Notes: generated by a model not told the origin, from the letters alone. Positions 21,250 through 32,298 are shown, numbered from the stretch's first letter. The stretch is DNA of 64,000 nucleotides from Buchnera aphidicola (Chaitophorus sp. 3695) (GCF_964058985.1 NZ_OZ060379.1:124001-188000); one strand, 5' to 3'. Program-made: numbers and translations.

Positions 21250-22140
21250 AATTTTTTTTAAATGCGTATATTTTTATATAAATATATTTTTTAAAATTTT
21301 TTATTTTTTTTTTGAGTTTTTTTTTTAAATTTAAAATATTATTTATAAAATATTTTCATAAAAAAAATATTAAAAAATATTGAAATGCTATATTTTTAAT
21401 TTAAGAATTTTAAATTTTTATAAAATTAATTAAAATTTGAAACTCTATGTGATATAAGGATACATATTATTAAATAAATTTTATTTAAGTATAAAATATA
21501 TAATTATTTAATTTTTTATAATGAATATTTATATTTATTTAATAAAAAAAAGTTAATTTATTTTAAATTTTTATATTAAATCAAAAATTATATTAAATAT
21601 TTTTTATTTATATATATGTATTCTTAATATAGAGTATATGGAAATACAGATTTATATGTAATATTTTTTTTAATCATATTTTTATAATTTTTCTAAATAT
21701 TTTAAATATATTATATTTATTAATCAAATAAAAAAAAACAAATAAAAAAATTTCATAAATTTAATAATTATTTTTTATTTAATATTTTTTAAAATTATTT
21801 TTTTAAATGACGAAAGATAAAATATAAATTATATTTAAAATAATAAAATAATTTTTATTATAAAAATATTTTTTTTAAATATAAAATTAAGATTATTAAT
21901 ATAAAAAATTTTTAAAAATTTTAAAAACAATATTTTTATAAAATTTTATTAGCTATTTTTTTATTTTTTTTTTTTTTTATATTAATAAAAATACATTATA
22001 TATTATATATTTTAAATATATTAGATATATTCATATCGAAGATATTTGATTTTAATAAAAATTTATTAATAAATACTTTCATAAAAATACATTTTTATTT
22101 AAACTTAATTAAATTATAATTTTTTTTTTTTGGAAGATAT
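21250..22140 (+). other. AT-rich 890-bp non-coding stretch after nuoN
   Basis: No open frame, RNA gene or convincing hairpin is visible. It consists of A/T runs with hardly any G or C. In E. coli cvpA lies two genes downstream of folC, and I expect folC between nuoN and cvpA in larger Buchnera genomes, so this may be an eroded folC. I searched by eye for FolC hallmarks (GTNGKGTT, EVGLGGRLDATN, EKAGIFR) and found none I would defend. Confidence 0.5.
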
Positions 22141-22590
22141 ATGAATTTATATGATTTTTCTATAATTAGTTTTGTTTTTTTATCTACTATTTTTGGTTTA
22201 ATAAGAGGTTTTTTAAGAGAAATAATATCTATATTAATTTTTTTTGTAAGTATTATATTTTTTTATTTATTTAATTTAATGATTTCAAAAAAAATTATTT
22301 TAATGTATAGTGGTGCATTTCAAATATCTTTTTGTGTTATTTTTTTTAGTTTTATTGTTTTACTATTAGAGTTGATATCTTATTATTTTTTAAAAAATTT
22401 TTTTGACGATCTAGGTATACTTGGTTTTAATAATTATATTTTAGGATTTTTATTTGGATTATTTAGAGGTATTTTTATAATATTATTTATAATTTTATTT
22501 ATAAATAAATTTTTACATATAAATAATAAATTTTTTTTAATAAATTCTTATTTTTTTCCAATGTTAATTAAGTTTTTGTATTTATTTTAA
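22141..22590 (+). CDS. cvpA: Colicin V production family membrane protein CvpA
   Basis: Inner-membrane protein with four hydrophobic segments, 149 residues (E. coli 162). In E. coli it is needed for colicin V export and linked to envelope stress tolerance. The symbiont role is unknown. Family-defining features are the N-terminal YDFSIISFVFLSTIFGLIRG followed by FLREIISIL (E. coli has LIRGFVREALSL) and the later ILGFLFGLFRGIFIIL. The C-terminus is shortened. A GGAAG site precedes the ATG. Its purF and dedD partners are absent here. Confidence 0.85.
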   Translation: MNLYDFSIISFVFLSTIFGLIRGFLREIISILIFFVSIIFFYLFNLMISKKIILMYSGAFQISFCVIFFSFIVLLLELISYYFLKNFFDDLGILGFNNYILGFLFGLFRGIFIILFIILFINKFLHINNKFFLINSYFFPMLIKFLYLF

Positions 22591-22687
22591 ATTTTTAAAA
22601 TTAAATTAAATGTGTATAATTTAATTTTTTAAAAAATAAATATTTTATTATGAATAAATTATTAGTATAACGCGAAGAAATAAAAAT

Positions 22688-23173
22688 ATGATTAAAAAAA
22701 TGATTTATGCATCTAGATGGTTTATGTTTCCCGTATATTTTGGTTTATCTTTGGGTTTTATTTTATTAACTTTAAAATTTTTTCAAGAAGTTTTTTATGT
22801 TCTTCCAGAAATATTAGTAATTTCAGAATCAGGATTAGTTTTAGTAGTGTTATCTTTAATTGATATTGCTTTAGTTGGAGGTTTATTAGTAATGGTGATG
22901 TTTTCAGGATATGAAAATTTTATATCTAAAATGCATATGGAAGATGATAAAAATAGGTTAGAATGGATGGGTAAAATGGATGTAAATTCTATTAAAAATA
23001 AAGTATCTTCTTCTATTGTAGCTATTTCTTCTGTACATTTATTGAAATTATTTATGGAAGCAGAAAAAGTTTCAGATAATAAAATAATTTTATGTGTAAT
23101 TATTCATTTAACTTTTGTAATTTCTGCTTTCGGTATGGCTTATATTGATAAAATGAGTAAAAAAATAAAATAA
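22688..23173 (+). CDS. yqhA: UPF0114 (YqhA family) inner-membrane protein
   Basis: A 161-residue protein of the UPF0114/YqhA family, with no established biochemical function. The N-terminal block [16 protein letters not shown], the motif [22 protein letters not shown] and the following [20 protein letters not shown] are characteristic. Three to four transmembrane helices (about 12-30, 42-72, 107-125, 132-150) are evident. It lies between cvpA (plus) and convergent prs with no tight operon partner. Its retention in a heavily reduced genome implies a useful membrane role. Confidence 0.88.
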   Translation: MIKKMIYASRWFMFPVYFGLSLGFILLTLKFFQEVFYVLPEILVISESGLVLVVLSLIDIALVGGLLVMVMFSGYENFISKMHMEDDKNRLEWMGKMDVNSIKNKVSSSIVAISSVHLLKLFMEAEKVSDNKIILCVIIHLTFVISAFGMAYIDKMSKKIK

Positions 23174-23232
23174 AAAAATTTATTTATTTTTTTATTAATT
23201 TACTCAATTTTATAGAAAAATTATTATAAATA

Positions 23233-24180
23233 TTAATGTTCAAACATAGCTGAAATAGATTCTTCATTGCTTATTTTTCGAATAGCTTCAGCAAGCATAT
23301 TAGATACAGTTAATATTTTTATTTTTTTTATTTTTTTTATATTTTGAGATAATGGAATTGTATTACATACAATAATTTCATCTAAGTGTGATTGTTTAAT
23401 ATTAACATACGCTTGTCCAGAAAAAATTGGATGAGTAGCATATGCAAAAACACGTTTAGCTCCTTTATTTTTTAAAGCATAAGCAGCGTTAGATAAAGTT
23501 CCTCCTGTATCAATCATATCATCTATTAATATACAATCTCTATTTCTAACATCTCCAATAATATTCATTACTTTAGAAATATTTTCATAAGATCTTCTTT
23601 TATCAATTATAGCCATATCTGCGTCATGTAAAAGTTTAGCAATAGCTCTTGCTCTAATTACACCTCCAATATCTGGAGAGACTATTATAGGTTTGTTAAA
23701 TTTTTTTTTTAACATATCTTCTAATAATATTAAACTTCCAAAAATATTATCTACAGGAATATCAAAAAATCCTTGAATTTGTTCTGAATGTAAATCAATA
23801 GTTAATACTCGATCTACTCCTACGTTAGATAACATATCTGCTATTACTCTTGCTGTAATTGGAACTCGTGCTGAGCGTACTCTTCTATCTTGTCTAGCGT
23901 AACCAAAATAAGGAATTACAGCTGTAATTCTTCCAGCAGACGATCTTCTTAATGCATCTATCATTACAATTAGTTCCATTAAATTATCATTTGAAGGAGA
24001 ACAAATCGATTGAATAATAAATATATCTCCACCTCTGACATTTTCATTAATTTGTACGTTAATCTCTCCATCACTAAATCGACTTACTTTAGCTTTTCCT
24101 AAAGTTAAATTTAGTAATTTTACTATAGCACATGTTAATTCAGGTACAGAATTTCCAGAAAATAATTTTATATTAGACAT
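23233..24180 (-). CDS. prs: Ribose-phosphate pyrophosphokinase
   Basis: Makes PRPP from ribose-5-phosphate and ATP for nucleotide, histidine, tryptophan and NAD synthesis. It has 315 residues, identical in length to E. coli. The signatures are the flexible ATP loop [17 protein letters not shown], the divalent-cation site around [15 protein letters not shown], and the PRPP-binding loop [19 protein letters not shown] precedes the start on the minus strand. In E. coli ispE lies directly upstream. Here the 357 bp upstream is empty. Confidence 0.98.
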   Translation of the reverse strand: MSNIKLFSGNSVPELTCAIVKLLNLTLGKAKVSRFSDGEINVQINENVRGGDIFIIQSICSPSNDNLMELIVMIDALRRSSAGRITAVIPYFGYARQDRRVRSARVPITARVIADMLSNVGVDRVLTIDLHSEQIQGFFDIPVDNIFGSLILLEDMLKKKFNKPIIVSPDIGGVIRARAIAKLLHDADMAIIDKRRSYENISKVMNIIGDVRNRDCILIDDMIDTGGTLSNAAYALKNKGAKRVFAYATHPIFSGQAYVNIKQSHLDEIIVCNTIPLSQNIKKIKKIKILTVSNMLAEAIRKISNEESISAMFEH

Positions 24181-24537
24181 ATCAATCCTATTTTTGTTTA
24201 AATAACTTAAAATTTTTGAAATATTTTAAAAAAATTAAAAATAATATAAATATTTTCCTTAATAATTTTTTATATATAAAGATTACATATAAACTTTTAG
24301 ATTTATTTTTTATAAAAATCAGTGCTTTAAAAAAATTTTATATAGATTTGAATTTTTTAAAAAAATAAAATATATTTTTTTTTTAAAAATTATTATTTAT
24401 TATGTATTGATTATTTTTTTTTAAAATTAATTTCATAAATTTTTAATTTAATATATTCAAGATATGATAAAATTTAAATTAAATATATATATATATTTTT
24501 AAAACGTTGATGAATTTAAAAAGGTTTATAATTTTTT
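24181..24537. other. Divergent intergenic region prs / prfA
   Basis: 357 bp of AT-rich DNA that must carry promoters for both prs (minus) and prfA (plus). A GGTT-type weak ribosome-binding site lies shortly before prfA. No open frame or relic is recognisable. The E. coli neighbours ispE/lolB (next to prs) and hemA (next to prfA) are missing from this spot. Confidence 0.5.
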
Positions 24538-25623
24538 ATGAACATTTATATATTAAAGAAATTAGAATTTTTAGAAAATAGATTTAATGAAATTGAAACT
24601 CATTTATCTAATAAAAAAACTATACAAGATAAAAAGTATTTTTTAAATTTATCTAAAGAGTATTTAAAAATTTCTAATACAGTATTATTTTTTAAAAAAT
24701 GGAAAAAAAATGAATTTAATATTAAAAAAACCAAAAAATTATTAAATGATTCAGAAATTTTTTTATTAGCTCAAGAAGATTTAAAAAATTTAATTGAAAA
24801 AAAAAATAAATTAGAAAACAAAATTAATATATCTTTATTATCATCAGATCCTCAAGATAATCTAAATTGTTTTATAGAAATTCGTTCTGCTACAGGAGGA
24901 GATGAATCTTCTATATTTTCTGGAGAATTATATAAAATGTATGTTCGTTATGCTGAAATGAAAGGTTGGAATGTAGATTTAATACATTCGCATAATGGAG
25001 ATTATGGTGGATTTAAGGAAATTATCATAAAAATTATTGGTAATGGAGCATATGGTTTTTTAAAATTTGAATCTGGTGGTCATAGAGTACAAAGAGTTCC
25101 TCAAACTGAAACTCAAGGAAGAATACATACATCTACTTGTATTATTGCTGTTATGCCAGAATTACCGAAAGAACAAGAAATTAAAATTAAAAATAAAGAT
25201 TTAAAAATTGATACTTTTAGATCTTCTGGTGCAGGTGGTCAACATGTAAATACAACAGATTCAGCTATTAGAATTACACATATACCTACTGGAATTGTTG
25301 TAGAATGCCAAGATGAACGTTCACAGCATAAAAATAAAGCTAAAGCACTATCTGTTTTATCTTCTAGAATTCATTCTGAAAAAATTTTAAAAAAAAATCA
25401 AGAATCTGCATTAATTAAAAAAAATCTTTTAGGAAGCGGTATGCGTTCTGATAGAAATAGAACATATAATTTTCCTCAAAATAGAATTACTGATCATAGA
25501 ATCAATTTAACTTTATATAAATTAGATAAAATTTTGGAAGGAAATTTAGATTTTTTAATTAATCCAATTATGCAAGAATATCAAGCAAAAAAATTATCTA
25601 AATTATCTGAGATTCACGAATGA
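24538..25623 (+). CDS. prfA: Peptide chain release factor 1
   Basis: Class I release factor recognising UAA and UAG. It has 361 residues (E. coli 360). The codon-recognition tripeptide lies in [14 protein letters not shown] (P-Q-T where E. coli has P-A-T). The catalytic GGQ motif lies in [17 protein letters not shown], and the C-terminal [15 protein letters not shown] is intact. It overlaps prmC by 4 bp, matching functional coupling: PrmC methylates the GGQ glutamine. Confidence 0.98.
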   Translation: MNIYILKKLEFLENRFNEIETHLSNKKTIQDKKYFLNLSKEYLKISNTVLFFKKWKKNEFNIKKTKKLLNDSEIFLLAQEDLKNLIEKKNKLENKINISLLSSDPQDNLNCFIEIRSATGGDESSIFSGELYKMYVRYAEMKGWNVDLIHSHNGDYGGFKEIIIKIIGNGAYGFLKFESGGHRVQRVPQTETQGRIHTSTCIIAVMPELPKEQEIKIKNKDLKIDTFRSSGAGGQHVNTTDSAIRITHIPTGIVVECQDERSQHKNKAKALSVLSSRIHSEKILKKNQESALIKKNLLGSGMRSDRNRTYNFPQNRITDHRINLTLYKLDKILEGNLDFLINPIMQEYQAKKLSKLSEIHE

Positions 25624-26453
25624 AGATTAAAAAATGGAAAAAATTTGCATTGACTATCTTAAATAAAATTGATAATTCAATTTTAGATATAGAAGTTTTA
25701 TTAAGTAATGTATTAAATAAACCACGTAGTTGGATTCTTTGTTATGAAGATTATTATTTAAATATAAAAGAAATAAAGATATTGAATAAATTATTAATAC
25801 GTCGTTTTTATAATGAACCATTAGCATATTTAATTAAAAAAAAAGAATTTTGGTCTTTAAATTTTTTTGTATCTAATAAAACTATGATTCCTAGACCAGA
25901 TAGTGAAATTTTAGTTGAACAATCTTTAATGAAAATTCAAGATAATACTTATAAAATTTTAGATTTAGGTACGGGATGTGGAAATATTGCTATATCAATA
26001 GCTTATTCTAAATTAAATTGTTATGTTACAGGAATTGATTTGTTTCCTGAAGTAATTAATATTGCTCAGTATAATGCAAATACTTTAAATTTGAAAAATA
26101 TTAATTTTTTTTGTAGTAATTGGTTTACTTCTATATTAAATCAAAAATATCATATTATTGTAAGTAATCCACCATATCTTAGTTATAAAGAGTTTTTATC
26201 TTTACAAAAAAATTTAAAATTTGAACCAATTACTGCATTAATATCAAAAAATAATGGTTTTTCTGATATAATTAAAATTATTAAATACGCTCAAAATTAT
26301 TTATTTAATCGAGGATGGTTATTAATTGAACATGGTTGGAAACAAAAAAATATGATTCAAAAATTTTTTAAAAGATATCATTATATTAATGTTCAAACGT
26401 ATAAAGATTATAATGGAAGAAATAGAATTACTTCAGGTCAAAAATATTATTAG
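25620..26453 (+). CDS. prmC: Release factor glutamine methyltransferase
   Basis: SAM-dependent methyltransferase that N5-methylates the GGQ glutamine of RF1 and RF2. It has 277 residues, as in E. coli. The SAM-binding motif [16 protein letters not shown] and the catalytic NPPY motif ([10 protein letters not shown]) are clear, as is [11 protein letters not shown]. The start is embedded in the prfA stop (ATGA), so it is translationally coupled. Also known as hemK. Confidence 0.97.
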   Translation: MKIKKWKKFALTILNKIDNSILDIEVLLSNVLNKPRSWILCYEDYYLNIKEIKILNKLLIRRFYNEPLAYLIKKKEFWSLNFFVSNKTMIPRPDSEILVEQSLMKIQDNTYKILDLGTGCGNIAISIAYSKLNCYVTGIDLFPEVINIAQYNANTLNLKNINFFCSNWFTSILNQKYHIIVSNPPYLSYKEFLSLQKNLKFEPITALISKNNGFSDIIKIIKYAQNYLFNRGWLLIEHGWKQKNMIQKFFKRYHYINVQTYKDYNGRNRITSGQKYY

Positions 26454-26542
26454 TATAAATCTATATTTAATAAAATAATTTTAATAAATTTTTTATAAGT
26501 TAAATTTTTAATTAATTTAATAACATCTACTTTGGTTAATAT

Positions 26543-27352
26543 ATGAACTATTTTTCTGATATAAATTTTTCTAAATCTACTATTTTAGAATCTGTTTTAT
26601 TTTGTCTTAAAAAAATTAAAGATAATTTTTGTAAAAAAAAAGTTTTTTCTAATTTAAAATATAAATTAAAAGAAGCAGAAAATTATATTTCTCATGAAGA
26701 AAATTCTATCAATAAATTAAATAAATTATTAGAATTATTTTATTTTCATTGGAATTTTAGAGAAATTGAAGGAAAGTATAATTTGTCAGATGTATTATGG
26801 ATGGATAAGGTTTTAAAAACATGTCAAGGAACAGCAATTTCTTTAGGAGTAATTTTATTACATTTCGCAAATAAATTAAAAATACCTTTAAATCCAGTTA
26901 TTTTTCCAACTCAATTTATTTTAAGAGCAGATTTTTTAAATAAAAAAACTGTTTTAATTAATCCTTTTAATGGAGATATTTTAAATCATAATATTTTAGA
27001 ATTATGGTTAAAAGGTAATATTAGTTCTTCAGCAGTTTTGTATAAAAAATATTTAGAAATATCACAATCTAAAGATATTTTTAAAAAAATATTAAATACT
27101 TTAAAATCAGCTTTAATGGAAGAAAACAAAATTTTTTTAGCACTAAAAGTAAGTAATGTTTTATTAAAATTTTATCCAAACGATCCTTATGAAATTCGAG
27201 ATCGAGGATTAATTTATTCTCAGTTAGAATGTTATTCTTTGGCAGTAAAAGATTTTTCGTATTTTATTCATAAATGTCCAGATGATCCAATTAGCGAAAT
27301 TATAAATTTAAAAATTAAATCTATAAAAAAAAAAATTCATACTATACATTAA
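26543..27352 (+). CDS. sirB1: SirB1/YchA family protein (transglutaminase-like plus TPR)
   Basis: A 269-residue protein matching the SirB1 (YchA) family that accompanies prfA-prmC in enterobacteria. The transglutaminase-like core holds FREIEGKYNLSDVLWMDKVL, a Cys in KTCQGTAISLGVILLHFA and the following PVIFPTQFILRAD. A C-terminal TPR-like segment (about 195-255: YPNDPYEIRDRGLIYSQLEC) follows. The function is not established. It is 89 bp after prmC and probably part of the same transcript. The Cys is retained, but I cannot confirm the rest of a catalytic triad by eye. Confidence 0.85.
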   Translation: MNYFSDINFSKSTILESVLFCLKKIKDNFCKKKVFSNLKYKLKEAENYISHEENSINKLNKLLELFYFHWNFREIEGKYNLSDVLWMDKVLKTCQGTAISLGVILLHFANKLKIPLNPVIFPTQFILRADFLNKKTVLINPFNGDILNHNILELWLKGNISSSAVLYKKYLEISQSKDIFKKILNTLKSALMEENKIFLALKVSNVLLKFYPNDPYEIRDRGLIYSQLECYSLAVKDFSYFIHKCPDDPISEIINLKIKSIKKKIHTIH

Positions 27353-27476
27353 TGTATTAAATTAAATCTTAATAAACATTTAAGTTTTATAATTTTTACT
27401 GTAATTAAAATATTTTAATTAAAAATTTTATATTTCAATTGTATAAACTTATATGTTTGTAATTTGAGTCTTCTTT

Positions 27477-28691
27477 ATGTTAAAAAAATTAATTTTAGTT
27501 TTAAATTGTGGTAGTTCATCTTTAAAATTTTCTATTTTAGATCCTTCTTCTAAAAAAACATATGTTTCTGGAATCATAGAACGTTTATTTTTAACAAAAA
27601 CTGCAGTATATATATATACAGATCACAAAGAATATAAAAAAATTTTATCTGATTATACTAATCATGAAGATGCATTAAAGTTTGTTTTTACAAGAATTAA
27701 AGATAAATATCTTAATTATTATAATCAAATTTATGGTATTGGTCATAGAATAGTACATGGAGGAGATAAATTAAATAAATCAGTAATTATAAATCATAAA
27801 ATATTACAAATAATCAAAAAATTTTCTATTTTTGCTCCATTACATAATCCTGCAAATATCATAGGTTTTAAAATTTCTAAAAAATTTTTTCCGCATTTAA
27901 AAAAAAATAATGTAGCTGTATTTGATACAGCTTTTCATTCTTCTCTTCCTAAATCATCTTTTTTATATGCTATTCCTTATAAATTTTATAAAAAAAATAA
28001 AATTCGTCGTTATGGAGCACATGGTATTAGTCATAATTATATTTTAAATAAAACTTCTAAAGTTTTAAATAAATCAAAAAATTTATTAAATATAATTAGT
28101 TGTCATTTAGGGAATGGATCTTCAGTTACTGCTATTAAATCTGGAAAATCTGTAGATACTTCTATGGGTTTAACTCCATTAGAAGGTTTAGTTATGGGTA
28201 CTAGAAGTGGAGATTTAGATCCTGCAATAATTTTTTTTATGCATAAAAAATTAGGTTTAAGTATACGTGTTATAGAAAAAATTTTAACATATAAATCAGG
28301 ATTATTAGGAATTAGTACTAAAAGTAGTGATTGTCGTTATTCTGAAAAAAATTATCAGTATAATAAAAATTCTAAACTTGCAATAGAAATTTTTTGTCAT
28401 AGAGTTGCAAAATACATTGGAGCATATAGTACTTTAATGAAAGAAAGATTAGATGCAGTAATTTTTACTGGAGGTATAGGAGAAAATTCTATTTTAATTA
28501 GAAAAAAAGTAATTTCTAAATTAAATTTATTAGGATTATATATTGATAAAAATTTAAATAATAATGTAAAATTTAATAAAAATTATTTTATCAATAAAAA
28601 AAATTCTATCAAAATATTAGTAATACCTACTAAAGAAGAATTATTTATTGCAAAAGAAACAAAAAATTTAATTAATAAAAAAAACATTTAA
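27477..28691 (+). CDS. ackA: Acetate kinase
   Basis: Interconverts acetyl phosphate + ADP and acetate + ATP. With Pta it allows substrate-level ATP from acetyl-CoA. It has 404 residues (E. coli 400). Seen are the N-terminal LNCGSSSLKFSI, GHRIVHGG, FDTAFHSSLP, the adenosine loop SCHLGNGSSVTAIKSGKS, and MGLTPLEGLVMGTRSGDLDP with the catalytic Arg. The C-terminal FTGGIGENS is intact. pta follows after 35 bp. Confidence 0.98.
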   Translation: MLKKLILVLNCGSSSLKFSILDPSSKKTYVSGIIERLFLTKTAVYIYTDHKEYKKILSDYTNHEDALKFVFTRIKDKYLNYYNQIYGIGHRIVHGGDKLNKSVIINHKILQIIKKFSIFAPLHNPANIIGFKISKKFFPHLKKNNVAVFDTAFHSSLPKSSFLYAIPYKFYKKNKIRRYGAHGISHNYILNKTSKVLNKSKNLLNIISCHLGNGSSVTAIKSGKSVDTSMGLTPLEGLVMGTRSGDLDPAIIFFMHKKLGLSIRVIEKILTYKSGLLGISTKSSDCRYSEKNYQYNKNSKLAIEIFCHRVAKYIGAYSTLMKERLDAVIFTGGIGENSILIRKKVISKLNLLGLYIDKNLNNNVKFNKNYFINKKNSIKILVIPTKEELFIAKETKNLINKKNI

Positions 28692-28726
28692 AAATATTAT
28701 ATTTTTAAATTATTTAAAAGGATTAT

Positions 28727-30856
28727 ATGGCTCGAAAAATTATTTTAATTCCTATAGGAATAAATAAGAATTTAACTTCTTTAATTTTATCTTTATCTAA
28801 TATTTTAAATAAGGATAAAATAGATTTTAATTTCTATTCTCCTTTATTGTGTAATAAAAAATCAACAGAGTACTTTCAAAGTACTTATTTTTATTTTAAA
28901 AAAGAATATAAATCTATAAATTGTATTAAACCAGTTTTTATTAAAAATATAGAATATTTATTCGATCATGAAATATATTTAAAGTATTTAGAAAAAATAC
29001 TAGATTCATATTATTTACATAATAATAAAAAATTAGTTTTAATAGAAGGTATATCATATTTAAATAATATTTCTATGTATTTTTGTAATCAATTAAATTT
29101 AGATATTGCTAGAATTTTAAATGCTGAAATTATATTTGTCGTAACTATTGAAAATACTTTATTTCAAGAATTAAGTTATAAGATGTATATTTTAGAAAAT
29201 TTTTTTTTAAATAAAAGTGATTTAAAAGTTTTAGGAATTATTTTTAATAATTATTTTAATCAGTTTAATATAGAAAATAATACTTTTAAGATGAATAAAA
29301 CAAATCAACTTATCTTAGATAAAGATTATTTAGTTACAAAAAAATTTTTTCAATATAATAAATTACCAATATTAGCATTTAATTCAATGTATAAAAGTTC
29401 TTTTTTCATAAATACAAAATCTTTATTAAGTTTGTTTCACGCAAAAATAATTTTTTTAAATAAAACCGATAATTTTAAGATTAATTTTATTATTTTTGTT
29501 TTAAATCATGATTTAAATTTTTTACATAATCTTAATAAAAGTACGTTATTAATAGTTGATTTAAAAATTTTTTTTTCTTTAGAAAAAATTCTATTTTTTA
29601 TTAAAAAGAATAGAATTTATTTTTCTATATTAATAATTATAAATAATAAAAAAGACTATATTAAAAGTTTTTTATATCAGAAGTTAATTAAGATAGGTAT
29701 TTCAATTTTTTCTTCTAAAGAAGATTTATATAGTATATTATTTAATTTAAATAAAATAAATTTGATTCAAAATAATTTTGTTAAGAAAAATATGTTATGT
29801 AATAATTCTTTTTCTATTATATCTAATCAAATTTATTCTATTTTAAAACAAAAGTCTCTTGTACAAGATAATATTTCATCTTATAAGTTTTTATATAAAT
29901 TAAAAAAATTATCAAATAAATTACAAAAATCTATAATTTTACCAGAAGGAGAAAATAAAAAAATAATTCAAGCAGCATATTTATGTCATAAATTAAATTT
30001 ATGTAAATGTATTTTATTAGGAAATCCTGAAATAATTCATAAAAAATTTAATTCTTTAGGATTGAAATTATCAAATTCATTTAAGATTTATAATCCTAAA
30101 ACTATTATTTTAAAATATATTAAAATTTTTTTTAAATTTAATAAAAATATTAGTTTAAACGAATGTAAAAAAATTTTACAAAAAAATAATATTATATTAT
30201 CAATGCTTCTTTTAATGGAAAATTCAAAATATCATGGAGTAGTAGCAGGTATTATAAATACTACAGCTGATGTAATACGTCCAGCTTTAAAATTAGTAAA
30301 AATGAAAAAAGATACAAATTTAATTTCTTCTATATTTTTTATGTTATTTTTAGATAAAGTATTGGTATACGGAGATTGTGCTATTAATCCTAACCCTAGT
30401 GCACTAGATTTATCTGAAATTGCTATACAATCTGCAGATTCTGCAAAAAATTTTGGAATAAATCCGAGAATAGCAATGTTATCATATTCTACTAATGATT
30501 CTGGATCAGGATCAATGGTTGAAAAAGTTAGAATTGCTACTAATTTAGTACGTAAAAAACGCCCTGATTTATTAATAGAAGGTCCAATACAATATGATGC
30601 TGCTAATGATATATTTGTTTCTAATATAAAATGTCCTCAATCACAATTGTTAGGTAACGCTAATGTTTTTATTTTTCCTGATTTAAATAGCGGAAATATT
30701 GCATATAAAGCAGTACAAAGATCATGTTCAATAATTTCTATTGGTCCTATTATACAGGGTTTAAAAAAACCTGTAAATGATCTGTCAAGAGGTTCTTCTA
30801 TAAAAGATATTCTATATACTATTGTTATAACAGCTATACAATCAAATATAATATAA
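28727..30856 (+). CDS. pta: Phosphate acetyltransferase
   Basis: Converts acetyl-CoA and phosphate to acetyl phosphate, in tandem with AckA. It has 709 residues (E. coli 714). The N-terminal BioD-like domain (about 1-190) and middle DRTGG-like domain (about 215-340) are present but strongly diverged. The C-terminal catalytic domain (about 390-709) is well conserved: SIILPEGENKKI, VYGDCAINPNPSA, EIAIQSADSAKNFG, MLSYSTNDSGSGS and VNDLSRGSS. AAAGGA precedes the start. The stop codon is one base from the stop of the convergent yfaE. Confidence 0.97.
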   Translation: MARKIILIPIGINKNLTSLILSLSNILNKDKIDFNFYSPLLCNKKSTEYFQSTYFYFKKEYKSINCIKPVFIKNIEYLFDHEIYLKYLEKILDSYYLHNNKKLVLIEGISYLNNISMYFCNQLNLDIARILNAEIIFVVTIENTLFQELSYKMYILENFFLNKSDLKVLGIIFNNYFNQFNIENNTFKMNKTNQLILDKDYLVTKKFFQYNKLPILAFNSMYKSSFFINTKSLLSLFHAKIIFLNKTDNFKINFIIFVLNHDLNFLHNLNKSTLLIVDLKIFFSLEKILFFIKKNRIYFSILIIINNKKDYIKSFLYQKLIKIGISIFSSKEDLYSILFNLNKINLIQNNFVKKNMLCNNSFSIISNQIYSILKQKSLVQDNISSYKFLYKLKKLSNKLQKSIILPEGENKKIIQAAYLCHKLNLCKCILLGNPEIIHKKFNSLGLKLSNSFKIYNPKTIILKYIKIFFKFNKNISLNECKKILQKNNIILSMLLLMENSKYHGVVAGIINTTADVIRPALKLVKMKKDTNLISSIFFMLFLDKVLVYGDCAINPNPSALDLSEIAIQSADSAKNFGINPRIAMLSYSTNDSGSGSMVEKVRIATNLVRKKRPDLLIEGPIQYDAANDIFVSNIKCPQSQLLGNANVFIFPDLNSGNIAYKAVQRSCSIISIGPIIQGLKKPVNDLSRGSSIKDILYTIVITAIQSNII

Positions 30857-30857
30857 T

Positions 30858-31136
30858 TTAAAATTTTATTTTGTATAGTTTAATTTTAATATCGCTTAAT
30901 ACTTTACAACAACATGAAACAATTTCATTTTTTTTTAACATAGCTATCGGTTTTTTTTTAAAATAAAGTATTTTACCTGTAATTAAAATTACTTTACAAG
31001 TTCCACAGTATCCATCTTTACATTGATAATCAATGTTAATATTGTTTTTTATTAATATTTGTAATAAAGAAGATTGATCGTTTTTAGAAATAATTATATT
31101 TTTTTTTTTATAGATATTAATAATATTTTGTTTCAT
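30858..31136 (-). CDS. yfaE: 2Fe-2S ferredoxin-like protein YfaE
   Basis: Small ferredoxin that maintains the diferric-tyrosyl cofactor of NrdB. It has 92 residues (E. coli 84). Plant-type [2Fe-2S] ligands are in YQCKDGYCGTCKV (C-x4-C-x2-C), with the fourth Cys in the cluster VSCCCKV. It lies directly after nrdB with no intervening base, as the third gene of an nrdA-nrdB-yfaE operon, the E. coli order. It is convergent with pta with a one-base gap, so there is no room for a terminator between them. Confidence 0.93.
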   Translation of the reverse strand: MKQNIINIYKKKNIIISKNDQSSLLQILIKNNINIDYQCKDGYCGTCKVILITGKILYFKKKPIAMLKKNEIVSCCCKVLSDIKIKLYKIKF

Positions 31137-32264
31137 TTATAATTTGAATTTATAAAAATTTTTATTAGAAATTTTAGAATTAATTTGCCCTACTAAGTAA
31201 GAAGTTGTTTCTGCTTCTTGAGGAGCAACTTGGACATTATCAGAAATTAACCAAGAATTAATCCATGGAATGGGATTCGAATATATTTTAAAATAAGGAT
31301 TTAATCCAATAGATTGCATTCTAATATTGGTAATATATTCAATATATTGACATATGATTTCTTGGTTTAAACCAAGCATTGATCCATTTTTAAATAAATA
31401 TTTCGCCCAATTTTTTTCTTGTTCAGCAACTTTTTTAAAAATTTTATAAGCATATTTTTTACATTTTTCTTTAGTTTTTAACATTCCTTCTTGTGGTTCA
31501 TTATGAAGAATATTTAAAATATGTTGAGTTCCAATTAAATGTAGAGATTCATCTCTAGCAATTAATTTAATAATTTTTGCGTTTCCTTCCATCATTTCTC
31601 GTTCAGCAAATGCAAATGAACATGCAAAACTTACATAAAATCGAATAGCTTCTAAAGCATTTACACTAATTAAACATAAATATAGTTTTTTTTTTAATGT
31701 ACTTAAGTTTACTTTTTTAATAGTTTTATTAATTTGATATGTTCCTTTTCCAAATAAATTCCAATAATATATTAACTGAATTAATTGATCATAATATTTA
31801 GAAATATCTTTTGCGCGAGTAATAATATGTTTATTAGAGATTATTTCATTAAATATTTTAGAAGGAGAATGACTAATATTTCTAATTATATGAGTATATG
31901 ATCTTGAATGAATAGTTTCAAAAAAAGACCATGTTTCAATCCATGTTTCTAATTCAGGTATAGAAATAATTGGTAAAAATGCTATATTAGGACTTCTGCT
32001 TTGAATAGAATCTAATAATGTTTGATATTGTAAGTTTTTTAAAAAAATATGTTTTTCATGTTTAGGAAGTTTTTGAAAATCAATTCTATCTTGAGAAAGA
32101 TCAATTTCTTCTGGTCTCCAAAAAAAAGATAATTGTTTTTCAGTAATTTTTTCAAAAATTGTATATTTTTGTTGATCATATCTAGAAATATTTACTGGCT
32201 GTCCAAAAAACATTGGTTCTTTTAATGAATTATTTTTTTTTTTTGAAAATATTGTAAATTTCAT
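31137..32264 (-). CDS. nrdB: Ribonucleoside-diphosphate reductase beta subunit (class Ia)
   Basis: Di-iron/tyrosyl-radical subunit of aerobic ribonucleotide reductase. The protein has 375 residues (E. coli 376). The frame is open upstream to 32339, but the ATG at 32264 gives [20 protein letters not shown], which matches E. coli, while the upstream codons overlap nrdA. The radical Tyr and iron ligands lie in [11 protein letters not shown]. Further ligands lie in [21 protein letters not shown] and [13 protein letters not shown]. The conserved C-terminus [15 protein letters not shown] carries the subunit-docking tail. The gap to nrdA is 34 bp. Confidence 0.98.
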   Translation of the reverse strand: MKFTIFSKKKNNSLKEPMFFGQPVNISRYDQQKYTIFEKITEKQLSFFWRPEEIDLSQDRIDFQKLPKHEKHIFLKNLQYQTLLDSIQSRSPNIAFLPIISIPELETWIETWSFFETIHSRSYTHIIRNISHSPSKIFNEIISNKHIITRAKDISKYYDQLIQLIYYWNLFGKGTYQINKTIKKVNLSTLKKKLYLCLISVNALEAIRFYVSFACSFAFAEREMMEGNAKIIKLIARDESLHLIGTQHILNILHNEPQEGMLKTKEKCKKYAYKIFKKVAEQEKNWAKYLFKNGSMLGLNQEIICQYIEYITNIRMQSIGLNPYFKIYSNPIPWINSWLISDNVQVAPQEAETTSYLVGQINSKISNKNFYKFKL

Positions 32265-32298
32265 TTTTTTATGCCTATAAAATTTAAATTTTTTTTTA

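Noticed and set aside
21440-21480. Possible FolC fragment FETLCDIRIH resembling FEKAGIFRKN
   Set aside because: Only three of ten residues match, it is much too close to the 5' end of the gap for its place in FolC, and no collinear neighbour match was found.
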